Of a stretch of DNA of 43,997 nucleotides, positions 26,348 to 34,918 are shown piece by piece. Under the pieces are notes generated by a model. The model had not been told where the DNA came from and did no database searches. It worked only from the letters and a program-made list of their open reading frames with translations. Each line of letters opens with the position of its first letter. The first letter of the stretch is position 1. This DNA comes from Acidobacteriota bacterium (GTDB lineage: Bacteria; Pseudomonadota; Alphaproteobacteria; Acetobacterales; Acetobacteraceae), in the NCBI GenBank assembly GCA_903970435.1, contig CAJCIS010000195.1, forward strand, positions 1-43,997, read 5' to 3'. A program made the position numbers and the translations under genes.

Positions 26348-27163
26348 TCAGCAACGAGGCGGCCGGGCGACTTCAAACTGCGCTAATTTACCATCCATGA
26401 CGAAATCGCCAAAGTTCATGGCGAGGTCGTCGGATACGCCATTGTCGAAATAACGCATTCCTATCTCATAGTCTGGTTCTTCGCTGGTCTGATTACGATC
26501 GAAAAACGCCACGTGCACACGGTCGGATGGCAAACCCGACAGCGCCGACCACCGTTCGGTGTGACCGGCACGCCAGCCTTCAATCGTGACGAAGGTATCC
26601 TGCGCGCCATCCGCGCTGGTGCCATCGAACAGCGGCAGTGCCAGAAAATGCTTTCCCGCGTGCCCCGCCTGCAAAATCGCCGCGGTGTGCGCGTTCGGCA
26701 GCATGGTGCCGGGCGGCAGGGACACGCGCCGGTGATCCGGGCTGGTGAAATCGGCGTATCCGTGGCCGCCGGAACGATCCAGCATCGCGGTGCCGTCCAG
26801 CGCGGCGGTGGTTTCGGTGCCGGTCGTCTGCCGCGTGTGAAAGTTCAGATGCGTGCCATCCTTGGTTTCAAATGTCGCGTAATCTGAAACCATGGTGACG
26901 TCGCGTCCGTCACGGTCGGTCATGTTGATCACCAGGTGTTGCGATGTGGTCCAGCCGGTGCAACCATCGATGATGTCGTAGGACATGCTGCCCTTGGCCG
27001 CGAGCACGCCCTGTGCGTTGCTGGATTTCAGGGAGAGCGTGTAGACCGCGTGGTGCGCCAGGATCATGCCGGAAAACGGCGCGGCCCCGGCCGGCCGCGG
27101 CGGCAGAAGCACGGCGGTTGCTAGCAGGGCACTCGTGAAACCGAGAAAGGCCGATCGGCGCAT
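26348..27163 (-). CDS. EipB/DUF1849-family periplasmic envelope protein
   Basis: This 271-aa protein has a signal peptide (about 1-27, cut near AGA-AP). The rest is the beta-spiral EipB fold: YTLSLKSSNAQGVLAAKGSMSYDIIDGCTGW opens it and FGDFVMDGKLAQFEVARPPRC closes it. In Brucella EipB a conserved disulfide joins C69 and C278. The equivalents here are C68 and the terminal C271, which supports the assignment well. EipB maintains envelope integrity in the periplasm. ATG 27163 is chosen because it starts the signal peptide and has AGGA upstream; the frame stays open to 27463 but that part is Arg/Pro-rich and not family-like. It is divergent from cysE. Confidence 0.9.
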   Translation of the reverse strand: MRRSAFLGFTSALLATAVLLPPRPAGAAPFSGMILAHHAVYTLSLKSSNAQGVLAAKGSMSYDIIDGCTGWTTSQHLVINMTDRDGRDVTMVSDYATFETKDGTHLNFHTRQTTGTETTAALDGTAMLDRSGGHGYADFTSPDHRRVSLPPGTMLPNAHTAAILQAGHAGKHFLALPLFDGTSADGAQDTFVTIEGWRAGHTERWSALSGLPSDRVHVAFFDRNQTSEEPDYEIGMRYFDNGVSDDLAMNFGDFVMDGKLAQFEVARPPRC

Positions 27164-27353
27164 GCGGGGTCCTGGACCAGAAGGGCGCGGCTTTACCCGC
27201 GTAAACCGGGCGCGCCACCTTAGAGCCGCCGGCGCGCGGGCGCCAACCCGGCCCCGCCGGGCCGCGCCCCTCAGAAACGGGGCGGCACGGCGGGGGGCTT
27301 TTACTGCGCGCCGGCCGTGACCATCTCGATGACAATCGGGAAGGGAAACCAGC

Positions 27354-28241
27354 ATGCAGCCGGAACGCGAGCTTGGCCAAAGTCGGCTGGGCCAAAGCCA
27401 GCTTGGCCAAAGCCAGCTTGGACTGTGCGGTGGGCGTGCCGTGTCGGAGCAATCGCGCGACACTTGGCTTCAAATTCGTGAAGAAGCCGTTTCCGCCGTC
27501 GAACACGACCGGGTGATGAGCGAAATCATCCGCGACACGGTGCTGATCCACGACAATTTCGGCGACGCGCTGGCCCACCGTCTGGCCCGCAAGCTGGCCG
27601 ACTACGCGCTCAGCATCGAGAGCCTCGAGCAGATTTTCTGCGAGGCGTTCGGCGCCGACCCCGGCATCGAAACGGCGGCGTTGGCCGATCTGATGGCGGT
27701 GCGCGATCGTGACCCGGCCTGCCCCGACCTTCTGACCCCCTTCCTGTTCTTCAAGGGCTACCAGGCGATCCAGGCCTACCGGTTCTCGCATTGGCTGTGG
27801 AAGCGCGACCGCGCCCACCTCGCCAAGCATTTGCAAAGCCGCGCCTCCGAAGTGTTCGCCGCCGACATTCACCCGGCGGCGCGGCTCGGGCGGGGGATCA
27901 TGCTGGACCATGGCACCGCGGTCGTGGTCGGCGAGACGGCGGTGATCGACGACGATGTCTCCATGCTGCAGAGCGTCACCCTCGGCGGCACCGGCAAGCA
28001 GTCCGGCGACCGGCATCCGAAGATCCGCCGCGGCGTGCTGATCGGCGCCGGCGCGAAGATCCTGGGCAACATCACGGTGGGCGAAGGGGCCAAGGTGGGC
28101 GCCGGCAGCATCGTGCTGGAGGATGTGCTGCCGTTCAGCACTGTCGTCGGCAATCCGGCGCGCCGCGTCGGGACGACCCACACCCACATGCCGGCCTTCA
28201 CCATGGACCAGAGCATGCCGGAACTCGACTACACGATATAA
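27354..28241 (+). CDS. cysE: Serine O-acetyltransferase
   Basis: This 295-aa enzyme makes O-acetylserine from serine and acetyl-CoA, the first step of cysteine synthesis. The N-terminal helical domain is followed by left-handed beta-helix hexapeptide repeats (about 170-258). The catalytic and substrate residues match E. coli: D171 (ADIHPAA), H186 (LDHGTAVVVGET) and H221 (GDRHPK). The chain ends DYTI, and the terminal Ile is the residue that CysE inserts into CysK to form the cysteine synthase complex; cysK lies 13 kb away. ATG 27354 follows GGGAAGGGAAA. The first 25 residues are unusual, encoded by three 15-bp tandem repeats (GQSRL, GQSQL, GQSQL). A GTG 29 codons in (VSEQSRDTW) is an alternative start that would exclude them. 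Confidence 0.95.
   Translation: MQPERELGQSRLGQSQLGQSQLGLCGGRAVSEQSRDTWLQIREEAVSAVEHDRVMSEIIRDTVLIHDNFGDALAHRLARKLADYALSIESLEQIFCEAFGADPGIETAALADLMAVRDRDPACPDLLTPFLFFKGYQAIQAYRFSHWLWKRDRAHLAKHLQSRASEVFAADIHPAARLGRGIMLDHGTAVVVGETAVIDDDVSMLQSVTLGGTGKQSGDRHPKIRRGVLIGAGAKILGNITVGEGAKVGAGSIVLEDVLPFSTVVGNPARRVGTTHTHMPAFTMDQSMPELDYTI
27373..27417. repeat. Three 15-bp tandem repeats at the 5' end of cysE
   Basis: Units at 27373, 27388 and 27403 follow TTGGCCAAAGCCAGC with minor changes in the first and second. Each unit is five codons (LGQSQ), so expansion or loss stays in frame. Confidence 0.85.
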
Positions 28242-28327
28242 TAGGGCCTCACATATATATGGACTCGCCGGCGGCATAAACTGGACGGCCACCGCGCCGC
28301 GCACCGCGTTGCTTCCGGCCGCGATGC

Positions 28328-30367
28328 TTATAGATGGAGCGGCAGGATCGGCACGAGCATCCGCTCCAGCCGGGGCAGGTCGCGCGGCCGCCGCAGTTCG
28401 ATTTCCACCCCATCCGCGTAAGCCGTCACGTCGGCGATCGGCGTGAGGCGCGACGTGTCCACCAGCCCGGCCAGTTCCCAGCCAAGCCACATGTGCGGCG
28501 CCACGAAACGCAGCCGGCGGCGGAGCCAGGCATGGTCGCACAGCGTGCCGGCCAGGCCGCGGCCGATCCAGTCGACGGCAGAAGCGGCTTCGTACAAGGT
28601 CATGGCGTAGGATTCGTAGTGATCGAATACCGGAATCCACGTGCAGTCGGCCATCCAGGCCTGCAACGGCGACGCGGCGCGAACCCAGGACGCAAAGGCG
28701 GCGCGTGCCGCCACCACGTCGAGTCGCAGCATACGGAGGGCCGCTTCATCGGCGATCGCCCATAGCGCCACCGCAATCGTGCCGTTCTCCGCGGCGCCCA
28801 TCTGCCGGGCCACCCCCTTGCCGGCGCCGGTTTCCGGGTACCGCAGGGAGGTTTGCATGCAAAAGCCGGCCAGCCCGTGCGGCGCGCCGGGATCGCCAAT
28901 CTCGATCTGCAACGATTGCAGATCGCGCGGCGCCTCGAACAGCTTTGGCCACAGCTTACCTTGCAGCAATTCCGCCACGGGAACCGAATGAGACTTGGCG
29001 GCTCCGCCTGTGTCGCCAGCGGGATGCTTGCGGGTGCGGATCGACGCCACCAGGCTGGTGTCCGTCATCGGCAGCAGCCATGCCTCGATCAATCCGCGCA
29101 CGGAATGGCGCACATCCTGCCCCGTATCGGGCAGGATCGCGGCATGGGTCAGCGCCGCCGGCGCATTCAGCCGCAGCACAGCCTGGCGCCGGAGCGGATT
29201 CTCGTCGAGCGGGTCGGCCACGATCGGCATCCATCCCGCGCCTTTGGCGGCAATCCGCAACGTCGGCAGCACCAGCGGCGGCGCATCCGTACCCGCCTCA
29301 CGCAAGGTTGGCGTCATCATGGCCTCGCCGGCGGCGGGCGCCCGCAGATCGATACGCAAAAGCAGCAGAGTTTCGCTGCCCTTTCCCGGCGGGGGCTCCG
29401 GCACCGTCCACGAATGTGCATCGAACGCCAGGTCCGCCTCGCGCCGGGCCGCGGCCAGCGGCACCGCGTGACCGAAGCTGGTCAGCGGCGTGGCCGAGAC
29501 GATACGGCCATGCTGCGCGGCATGTGCGGCAAGCCCCACATGGCGCAGCACAAAACCGCCGGTCTGGTCGATATGCACCGCCACGCGCGGATTTTTCAGG
29601 CCGCGATCCCGGCACAACACGGGCCACACGAAGCTCGCATCCGCGCCGGCCTCGGTGGGCCATGCCGCCGGAAAGAAGCGGTGGTAGGGATAATCTTCAT
29701 CGCAACGATGCGGCAACAAAGGCGGCCGCCCGGGACGGACGCCCGCGCGTGGCGCCAGCGCGAGGCGCCGGTTGCCGGGCGAGGCAGCCGCATCGATGAA
29801 GCCGCGCAAGGCGGCGCGCGCCGGCAACTGCGCCAGCCGGCACCAGGCGCCAAGACGATCCTCGGCCACAGCGCCCGCACCCCGGCGGGCGGCATCCGCG
29901 ACGGCGATGAAGCGGGCGACGGGATCGGCTTGGCCGTCGCTGGCGCGATGCGGCAGGCGCGCGAAACGCGCGGCGCCGAGCGCGGCGCGCCAGATGTCCG
30001 CCTGCGCGGCGCCGCGCGCCGCGCTGAGGTCGTCCGGGTCGCTCACCGCGCTGTCCACCTGACGGCCGAGATGAAACAGGATGAATTCGAAATCCTGGCT
30101 GTCCTGCACCGTGGTAACGAACGCGCAGGTGTGCCACGCGGCGGAGATGCTGGCCGCGAGCGCGCGGAGCGTGCCGTCGTCGGTTTGCGCGCAGGCGGAG
30201 TCGTAAATGGACAGGAATGAACTGCCATGCGCGAGGACGGCTTCGCGGGCAGCGATGGTGTTGTTGCGAGGCGGCGCGAAGCCGAGGGCGCGGTAGGAGT
30301 CGAGAAGGGCGGGAATCGGGTCGTCGGGAGGCTGCAAAATGTGCAGGCTGGCGGTGGTGAGGGGCAT
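28328..30367 (-). CDS. Large soluble protein of unknown function (679 aa)
   Basis: I do not recognise this family. ATG 30367 (MPLTTASLHILQPPDDPIP) is chosen because everything upstream in frame derives from a hairpin repeat; no Shine-Dalgarno precedes it. There is no signal peptide or membrane span. Residues 15-110 (LLDSYRALGFAPP ... AFVTTVQDSQDFEFILFHLGRQVDS) faintly resemble a small domain with a conserved VQDSD-x(5-8)-L-x-x-x-G-x-x-VD core. The middle is Ala/Arg-rich with several aromatic strands, and Trp/His-rich segments (CTWIPVFDHYESYAMTLYE; APHMWLGWELAGLVD) mark the C-terminal third. The clean frame, codon-biased GC3 and gene-end repeats argue that it is real. It is downstream of proA on the same strand, separated by 204 bp holding two repeats. 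Confidence 0.75.
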   Translation of the reverse strand: MPLTTASLHILQPPDDPIPALLDSYRALGFAPPRNNTIAAREAVLAHGSSFLSIYDSACAQTDDGTLRALAASISAAWHTCAFVTTVQDSQDFEFILFHLGRQVDSAVSDPDDLSAARGAAQADIWRAALGAARFARLPHRASDGQADPVARFIAVADAARRGAGAVAEDRLGAWCRLAQLPARAALRGFIDAAASPGNRRLALAPRAGVRPGRPPLLPHRCDEDYPYHRFFPAAWPTEAGADASFVWPVLCRDRGLKNPRVAVHIDQTGGFVLRHVGLAAHAAQHGRIVSATPLTSFGHAVPLAAARREADLAFDAHSWTVPEPPPGKGSETLLLLRIDLRAPAAGEAMMTPTLREAGTDAPPLVLPTLRIAAKGAGWMPIVADPLDENPLRRQAVLRLNAPAALTHAAILPDTGQDVRHSVRGLIEAWLLPMTDTSLVASIRTRKHPAGDTGGAAKSHSVPVAELLQGKLWPKLFEAPRDLQSLQIEIGDPGAPHGLAGFCMQTSLRYPETGAGKGVARQMGAAENGTIAVALWAIADEAALRMLRLDVVAARAAFASWVRAASPLQAWMADCTWIPVFDHYESYAMTLYEAASAVDWIGRGLAGTLCDHAWLRRRLRFVAPHMWLGWELAGLVDTSRLTPIADVTAYADGVEIELRRPRDLPRLERMLVPILPLHL

Positions 30368-30369
30368 AA

Positions 30370-30404
30370 AGGAAGGAAGTCTTTCTTTTTTGAAAAAAAG
30401 AAAA
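30370..30404 (-). repeat. AT-rich hairpin repeat, copy 8
   Basis: The stem is TTTCTTTTTT / AAAAAAGAAA. The G-C pair of the common form has become T-A on both arms, exactly as in copy 5a. It starts 3 bp upstream of the 679-aa gene's ATG and faces copy 9 across about 125 bp. Confidence 0.8.
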
Positions 30405-30529
30405 TTATATTGCCAGACTTCGCAACCTGACCCATCGCGCATCTTCACCGGCGGTGGTGACAGGGCCGCCAAGTTGATCTGCCGGCCAAACCCACGCGTG
30501 AACCCTTACGTGCTGCAGGGCTCAATAAT

Positions 30530-30573
30530 CAAAAGTTTTTTGGTTCTTTTTTTCAAAAAAGAACTGCTTCCTT
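30530..30573 (+). repeat. AT-rich hairpin repeat, copy 9
   Basis: This is a full canonical copy. On the minus strand its edge AAGGAAGCAG provides the last two bases of the proA TAA stop, as at fahA. The 125 bp between copies 8 and 9 show no gene or tRNA. Confidence 0.85.
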
Positions 30574-31849
30574 ACTGTCTTATCTGCCCTGTCCCCCGCA
30601 CCTGATATCGAAAGCACGTAAGCTGTTCCGGCCCCACCGGCCCGCGCGCGTGAATGCGCCCTGTCGCAATGCCGATCTCGGCGCCGAAACCGAACTCGCC
30701 GCCATCGCAAAACTGCGTGCTCGTGTTCCACATCGCCACCGCGCTGTCGGTGCGCGCCAGAAAATACTCGGCCACCGCCGCGTCCTCCGTGACAATCGCC
30801 TCGGTGTGTGCGCTGCCGTGTCGTTCGATATGCGCCAGCGCATCGTCGACATCATCCACCAGGGCGATCGAAAGCACACGATCCAGCCACTCGGTATCGA
30901 AATCCGCGCCGTTCGCCGCGGGCAGGTCGGGCACGATCGCGCGCGCGCGCGCATCGGCGCGGAAGGTGCAGCCCCCACCGGCAAGATCGGCAACCAGCCC
31001 GGGTAGCAACACCGGCGCCACACCCGTATCGAGCAGCAACGTTTCGGTGGCGCCGCAAATGCCCGGGCGGCGCAGCTTGGCATTATGCAGCACGCGCAGG
31101 GCCATGGCGGGGTCCGCGGCCGCGTGCACATAGGTGTGGCAAAGCCCGGCGGCGTGGGCCAAAACAGGCACCCGCGCCTCGGCCTGCACACGCTCCACCA
31201 GCGACTTGCCGCCACGTGGAATGATCAGGTCGATCAGCCCCGCGGCGCCCAGCATCGCGGCGACAAAGGCGCGGTCCGCGGTGGGAGCGTTCTGCACCGC
31301 GTCCACGGGCAGGCCGGCGGCTGCCAAACCGGTGCGCACCGCACCGTTGATCGCGGCAGCGGAATGAAAGCTCTCGCGGCCGCCGCGCAGAATGACGGCG
31401 TTGCCGCTCTTGAGGCAGATCCCGGCGGCATCCGCGCCCACGTTGGGGCGCGATTCGTAAATCATGCCGATGACGCCGATCGGTGTGGGCACGCGGCGGA
31501 TGCGCAGCCCGTTCGGGCGGGTCCATTCCTCGGATCGGCCGGACAGCGGATCCGGCAAAGCGGCGATGTCATCGAGCCCGCGCGCCATGGCCTCGATCCG
31601 CGCAGGGTTCAGCATCAGGCGGTCGCGGAACGCGTCGCTGCCCGTAAAGGCCGCCAGGTCGCGATCATTGGCCTCCCGGATCGACGCTGCCTGGTCGCGC
31701 AGCGCCAACGCCGCGAGGCGCAAGCCGGCGTCGCGCTTGGCGGACGGCTGGCGGGCGAGGGTGCGCGCGGCCTCACGCGCGGCGCGGGTTGCCTCGCGAA
31801 GGGCCCGTTCCGCCACTTGCGGCGGCGTATCCTGCGGCAGCGTGTCCAT
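30572..31849 (-). CDS. proA: Gamma-glutamyl phosphate reductase
   Basis: This 425-aa cytoplasmic enzyme reduces gamma-glutamyl phosphate to glutamate semialdehyde with NADPH, the second step of proline synthesis. The aldehyde-dehydrogenase fold is complete. The PTPIGVIGMIYESRPNV block, the LKSGNAVILRGG segment and the catalytic C265 in RRPGICGATETLL are intact. Length is normal. proB is not adjacent; the upstream neighbour is divergent ppx/gppA. The Shine-Dalgarno is weak (GGATGTC). The stop codon is partly supplied by a hairpin repeat. Confidence 0.97.
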   Translation of the reverse strand: MDTLPQDTPPQVAERALREATRAAREAARTLARQPSAKRDAGLRLAALALRDQAASIREANDRDLAAFTGSDAFRDRLMLNPARIEAMARGLDDIAALPDPLSGRSEEWTRPNGLRIRRVPTPIGVIGMIYESRPNVGADAAGICLKSGNAVILRGGRESFHSAAAINGAVRTGLAAAGLPVDAVQNAPTADRAFVAAMLGAAGLIDLIIPRGGKSLVERVQAEARVPVLAHAAGLCHTYVHAAADPAMALRVLHNAKLRRPGICGATETLLLDTGVAPVLLPGLVADLAGGGCTFRADARARAIVPDLPAANGADFDTEWLDRVLSIALVDDVDDALAHIERHGSAHTEAIVTEDAAVAEYFLARTDSAVAMWNTSTQFCDGGEFGFGAEIGIATGRIHARGPVGPEQLTCFRYQVRGTGQIRQ

Positions 31850-32094
31850 GACATCCGCAACCTGCCTCCGTCAGCCGCAGGGTGCAATGCGCCTTCGCAT
31901 CTCGCCATCCTCGCGACGCCATCACGATGCGTCAGATTTGGGCGTCGCCTATTCTGCGGGTGGCCGGGCCGGGGATTGACCCTCGCATTTCGCCTTCGGA
32001 CGCGAAAATAGTGCGAGAATGATGACTTACACGTGTCAATCACCTTCCCGTGAGCGCCGGAAGCTGTCATCGTGGCGACGGGGTTAATCGTAGC

Positions 32095-33111
32095 ATGGGT
32101 CAGCACGCCGAAGCCGCCGTCTCGTCCCACCGCCCGTTTGGCGGCCCGGCGGCGTTTGCGGCGCTCGATCTCGGCACCAATAACTGCCGGCTGCTGGTCG
32201 GCGCGCCATCCTATCACGGCTCGAATGGCGGCTTTCGCGTGCTGGACAGCTTCTCGCGCATCGTCCGGCTCGGCGAGGGCCTCCAGCAGAGCGGCCGCCT
32301 GTCCGCCGCGGCGATGGATCGTGCGCTCGGCGCGCTACATGCCTGCGCGGCCAGGCTGCGGCGCCGGCCGATGCGCGCGGTGCGCGCGATTGCCACCGAA
32401 GCCTGCCGCCGCGCCGTCAATGGCGCCGAATTCCTCGCGCGCGTGCGCAGCGAAACCGGCATCGCCTTCGACATCATTTCGCCGCGCGAGGAAGCCGAAC
32501 TGGCACTGGAAAGCTGCGCCGCCCTGCTCGCCGGGAGCGGCCGGCGCGCCTTGCTGTTCGATATCGGGGGCGGCAGCACCGAACTCGCCTGGGTGCGGCT
32601 CGACGGCGGACGCTGGCCGGAGTTGATCGGCTGCGACAGCCTCCCCGTCGGCGTCGTCACCCTGGCCGAGCAGTTCGGGCACGAGGGATTTTCGTCCCAG
32701 GGCTACGACGCCATGGTGGCCTTCGTCGCCGACCGGCTGGCCTCGTTCGAGCGGATCCACTGCATCGGCCACGAAATCCGCATGCGAGGCGTGCGCATGC
32801 TGGGCACCAGCGGCACCGTGACCACGCTGGCCGGGGTGGCGCTGGGATTGGACCGTTACCGCCGCCCCGCCGTGGACGGCCAGGTGATGACCGAGGCGGC
32901 CGTGACCGGCGCGCTGGCGGCCGTGCGCGGCATGGGGCGCGACGGGTTGGCGCAGCATCCGTGCGTGGGTCCTGAACGTGCATCGTTCGTGCTGCCGGGC
33001 TGCGCGATTTTCGAGGCGATCCGAACCATGTGGCCGGTCCCGGAGGTTACGGTAGCGGATCGAGGGCTGCGGGACGGGATGCTGCTGCGGATGATGCGGG
33101 TCCGGAAGTAA
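32095..33111 (+). CDS. Ppx/GppA-family exopolyphosphatase / pppGpp phosphatase
   Basis: This 338-aa sugar-kinase-fold phosphatase hydrolyses polyphosphate and/or pppGpp. The first nucleotide-binding motif is ALDLGTNNCRLLVG (from 23). The catalytic-Glu region is ISPREEAELALES, and the second phosphate loop is LFDIGGGSTELAWV, followed by MLGTSGTVTTLAG. It is the short, two-domain type without the C-terminal HD domain of E. coli Ppx, as is common in alphaproteobacteria. ATG 32095 is preferred to a GTG at 32050 because the extra residues are not family-like, though neither has a clear Shine-Dalgarno. No ppk is present nearby. The TAA stop runs directly into a hairpin repeat. Confidence 0.9.
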   Translation: MGQHAEAAVSSHRPFGGPAAFAALDLGTNNCRLLVGAPSYHGSNGGFRVLDSFSRIVRLGEGLQQSGRLSAAAMDRALGALHACAARLRRRPMRAVRAIATEACRRAVNGAEFLARVRSETGIAFDIISPREEAELALESCAALLAGSGRRALLFDIGGGSTELAWVRLDGGRWPELIGCDSLPVGVVTLAEQFGHEGFSSQGYDAMVAFVADRLASFERIHCIGHEIRMRGVRMLGTSGTVTTLAGVALGLDRYRRPAVDGQVMTEAAVTGALAAVRGMGRDGLAQHPCVGPERASFVLPGCAIFEAIRTMWPVPEVTVADRGLRDGMLLRMMRVRK

Positions 33112-33156
33112 AAAGCAAGCCGTTCTTTTTTGAAAAAAAGAACCAAAAAACTTTTG
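33109..33156 (-). repeat. AT-rich hairpin repeat, copy 10
   Basis: This is a full canonical copy whose first bases include the ppx/gppA TAA stop codon. It lies between convergent ppx/gppA and the MFS gene, whose stop is 64 bp away. Confidence 0.85.
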
Positions 33157-33220
33157 CCCTTGTGCAGCCGTCATGGCGGCAAGCCGAATGCGGGGGTTGC
33201 CGCCTGCAAGCGAGGCTTCC

Positions 33221-34444
33221 TTACGATTCCGCGGTCTCCGGCATCATCAGTAAGAGCGTAACGAACGCCACCGCCGAAGCGGCCGCCGCAGACAGAAACG
33301 CTGCATTATAACCGAAATGATCCACCATCGCCCCGGCCACGAGACCGCTGCACGACGCGCCAATTCCTTGCAGAGTCGCCACGGCCCCCTGCGCCACATT
33401 GTAGCGGCCGGTGCCGCGCATCAGGTCGGCCACCAGCAGCGGCGTGATGGCGCCAAAAATGCCGGCGCCCACGCCATCCAGCAATTGCACGCCAATCAAC
33501 CACGCGCTGTTGTCCGAAAAGATGTACAGCACCGACCGTATCGGCAGGATGCCGAAGCCGATCAGCAGGATCGGCCTGCGGCCGAAACGGTCGGCGGTGC
33601 GGCCCACCAGCAGCGCGATCGGCAGCATGATGAGCTGCGCCGCAACGATGCAGGCGGACATCATGGCGGTGGCCAGACCCTTGTGCGAAGTTGCGAGCTT
33701 CTGGCCCACCAGCGGCAGCAATGGTGCGTTGGCGAAGTGAAACAGCATGGCGCAGACACCAAAGATCAGCAGCGGCCGGCAGCCGCCGAGGATCTTCCAC
33801 ACCGAAACGCCGGCCTCGTCGGGACCGTGCCCGCCGCCCGCGCCGCGCGCACGGTCATGGTCGATCGCCATACCGGGAATTGACAGCACCGAAGCCGCCG
33901 CCGCCGCCGCGAACACCGGCACCAGCAGGAACACGGCGCGCTGCGAAAACGCCCACCCCACGGCACCCGCCGCCAGCGCGATGGCGACATTGCCCGCATG
34001 GTCGAACGCCGAATTGCGGCCCAGCCGCCGCGCCAGGGCAGCTTGCGCATACAGGCCAAGCGTCAGCGCCGCGACAGCCGGGCCGAACAGGTCGCCCACC
34101 ATGGCCATGGCGGTGTTGGCGGCCATCACCGGCCAGAAGCTGGGCCACAGGAAGATCGTCACCGCGCCGGCGCCAAGCACCAGCAACGACCCGACCACCA
34201 GCCCGCGCTTGGCGCGCGAAACATCGATCAACGCGCCGGCCGGCGTCTGCACCGTCAGTGCCAGCAACCCGCTCACCGTGGTGACGACGCCGACGCTGGA
34301 TTGGGTCCAATGCATGCGGGTGACGAGGAAGACGTTCAGGAATGGTCCCAGCGCGCCGCGCACGTCGGCCAGCAGGAAATTGACCGCGTCCAGCGCCGCG
34401 CCGCGCCGATCCTTCGGGGTTGTGTCTCCCGCGGGCGGTGTCAC
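33221..34444 (-). CDS. MFS transporter
   Basis: This 407-aa protein has about 12 membrane segments and the MFS loop motif between TM2 and TM3 (GALIDVSRAKRG) and again between TM8 and TM9 (VGRTADRFGRRP). GTG 34444 is chosen because it overlaps the upstream gene's TGA as GTGA, which indicates coupled translation. Family members include drug and sugar exporters; the substrate cannot be inferred. A hydrophilic central loop (about 215-235, Gly/Asp/His-rich) separates the halves. It is the last gene of the ArsB-like, YdcZ-like, MFS transcription unit. Confidence 0.9.
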   Translation of the reverse strand: MTPPAGDTTPKDRRGAALDAVNFLLADVRGALGPFLNVFLVTRMHWTQSSVGVVTTVSGLLALTVQTPAGALIDVSRAKRGLVVGSLLVLGAGAVTIFLWPSFWPVMAANTAMAMVGDLFGPAVAALTLGLYAQAALARRLGRNSAFDHAGNVAIALAAGAVGWAFSQRAVFLLVPVFAAAAAASVLSIPGMAIDHDRARGAGGGHGPDEAGVSVWKILGGCRPLLIFGVCAMLFHFANAPLLPLVGQKLATSHKGLATAMMSACIVAAQLIMLPIALLVGRTADRFGRRPILLIGFGILPIRSVLYIFSDNSAWLIGVQLLDGVGAGIFGAITPLLVADLMRGTGRYNVAQGAVATLQGIGASCSGLVAGAMVDHFGYNAAFLSAAAASAVAFVTLLLMMPETAES

Positions 34445-34884
34445 CGCGTGACCAGCGCGATGCCCGTCACCATCAGCACCGCCCCGGCCGCGCGCCAGAG
34501 GCTCATGGGATGCGGCGGCATGCGCAGCAAGCCGAACTGGTCGATCGCCAGCGACATCAGGATATTGGCCGTAATCGTCAGACCGGCGAACGTGCCGGCG
34601 CCGACGCGGTCGACAAACAGCAGCCCTGCCACCACCGCGAAGGCGCCGACCAGCCCGCCCAGCGGCGCCCACCACGGCATGCTCAGGATCCCCGTCACGG
34701 TCGGCAACGGTCGTGGCTGACATGCCATGACCACGCCCAGCAATGCGACGATCGGCAGGAACGAGACCAGGCTCGCAAGCCACGGATTGCTCAGCGCCTG
34801 GCGTAGCGCGCCGTTCATCGGCGGGCCCCACGCCTGCAGCGCCCCCGCGGCAAGGATAAGCGGATAAAGCCACGCATGGCTCAT
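34441..34884 (-). CDS. YdcZ/DUF606-family small DMT transporter
   Basis: This 147-aa inner-membrane protein has five hydrophobic segments (LYPLILAAGALQAWG; WLASLVSFLPIVALLGVVMAC; WWAPLGGLVGAFAVVAGLLFV; GAGTFAGLTITANILMSLAID; WRAAGAVLMVTGIALV). It has the AxxxPxNxxLR start of the family (GPPMNGALRQAL). GGAGG is positioned five bases before ATG 34884, the best ribosome site in this region. Substrate is unknown; these proteins often work in pairs or as homodimers. The stop overlaps the MFS start. Confidence 0.9.
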   Translation of the reverse strand: MSHAWLYPLILAAGALQAWGPPMNGALRQALSNPWLASLVSFLPIVALLGVVMACQPRPLPTVTGILSMPWWAPLGGLVGAFAVVAGLLFVDRVGAGTFAGLTITANILMSLAIDQFGLLRMPPHPMSLWRAAGAVLMVTGIALVTR

Positions 34885-34918
34885 ATTATCCTCCGGTTGG
34901 CCTGCCCCCGGTTTGTTG

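Noticed and set aside
26910-28640. 576-codon minus-strand frame opposite cysE
   Set aside because: Antisense shadow; the plus strand encodes a CysE with all catalytic residues aligned.
30405-30528. Possible tRNA or small RNA between two repeats
   Set aside because: I find no cloverleaf, T-loop GTTCGAATC or terminator; only weak local stems.
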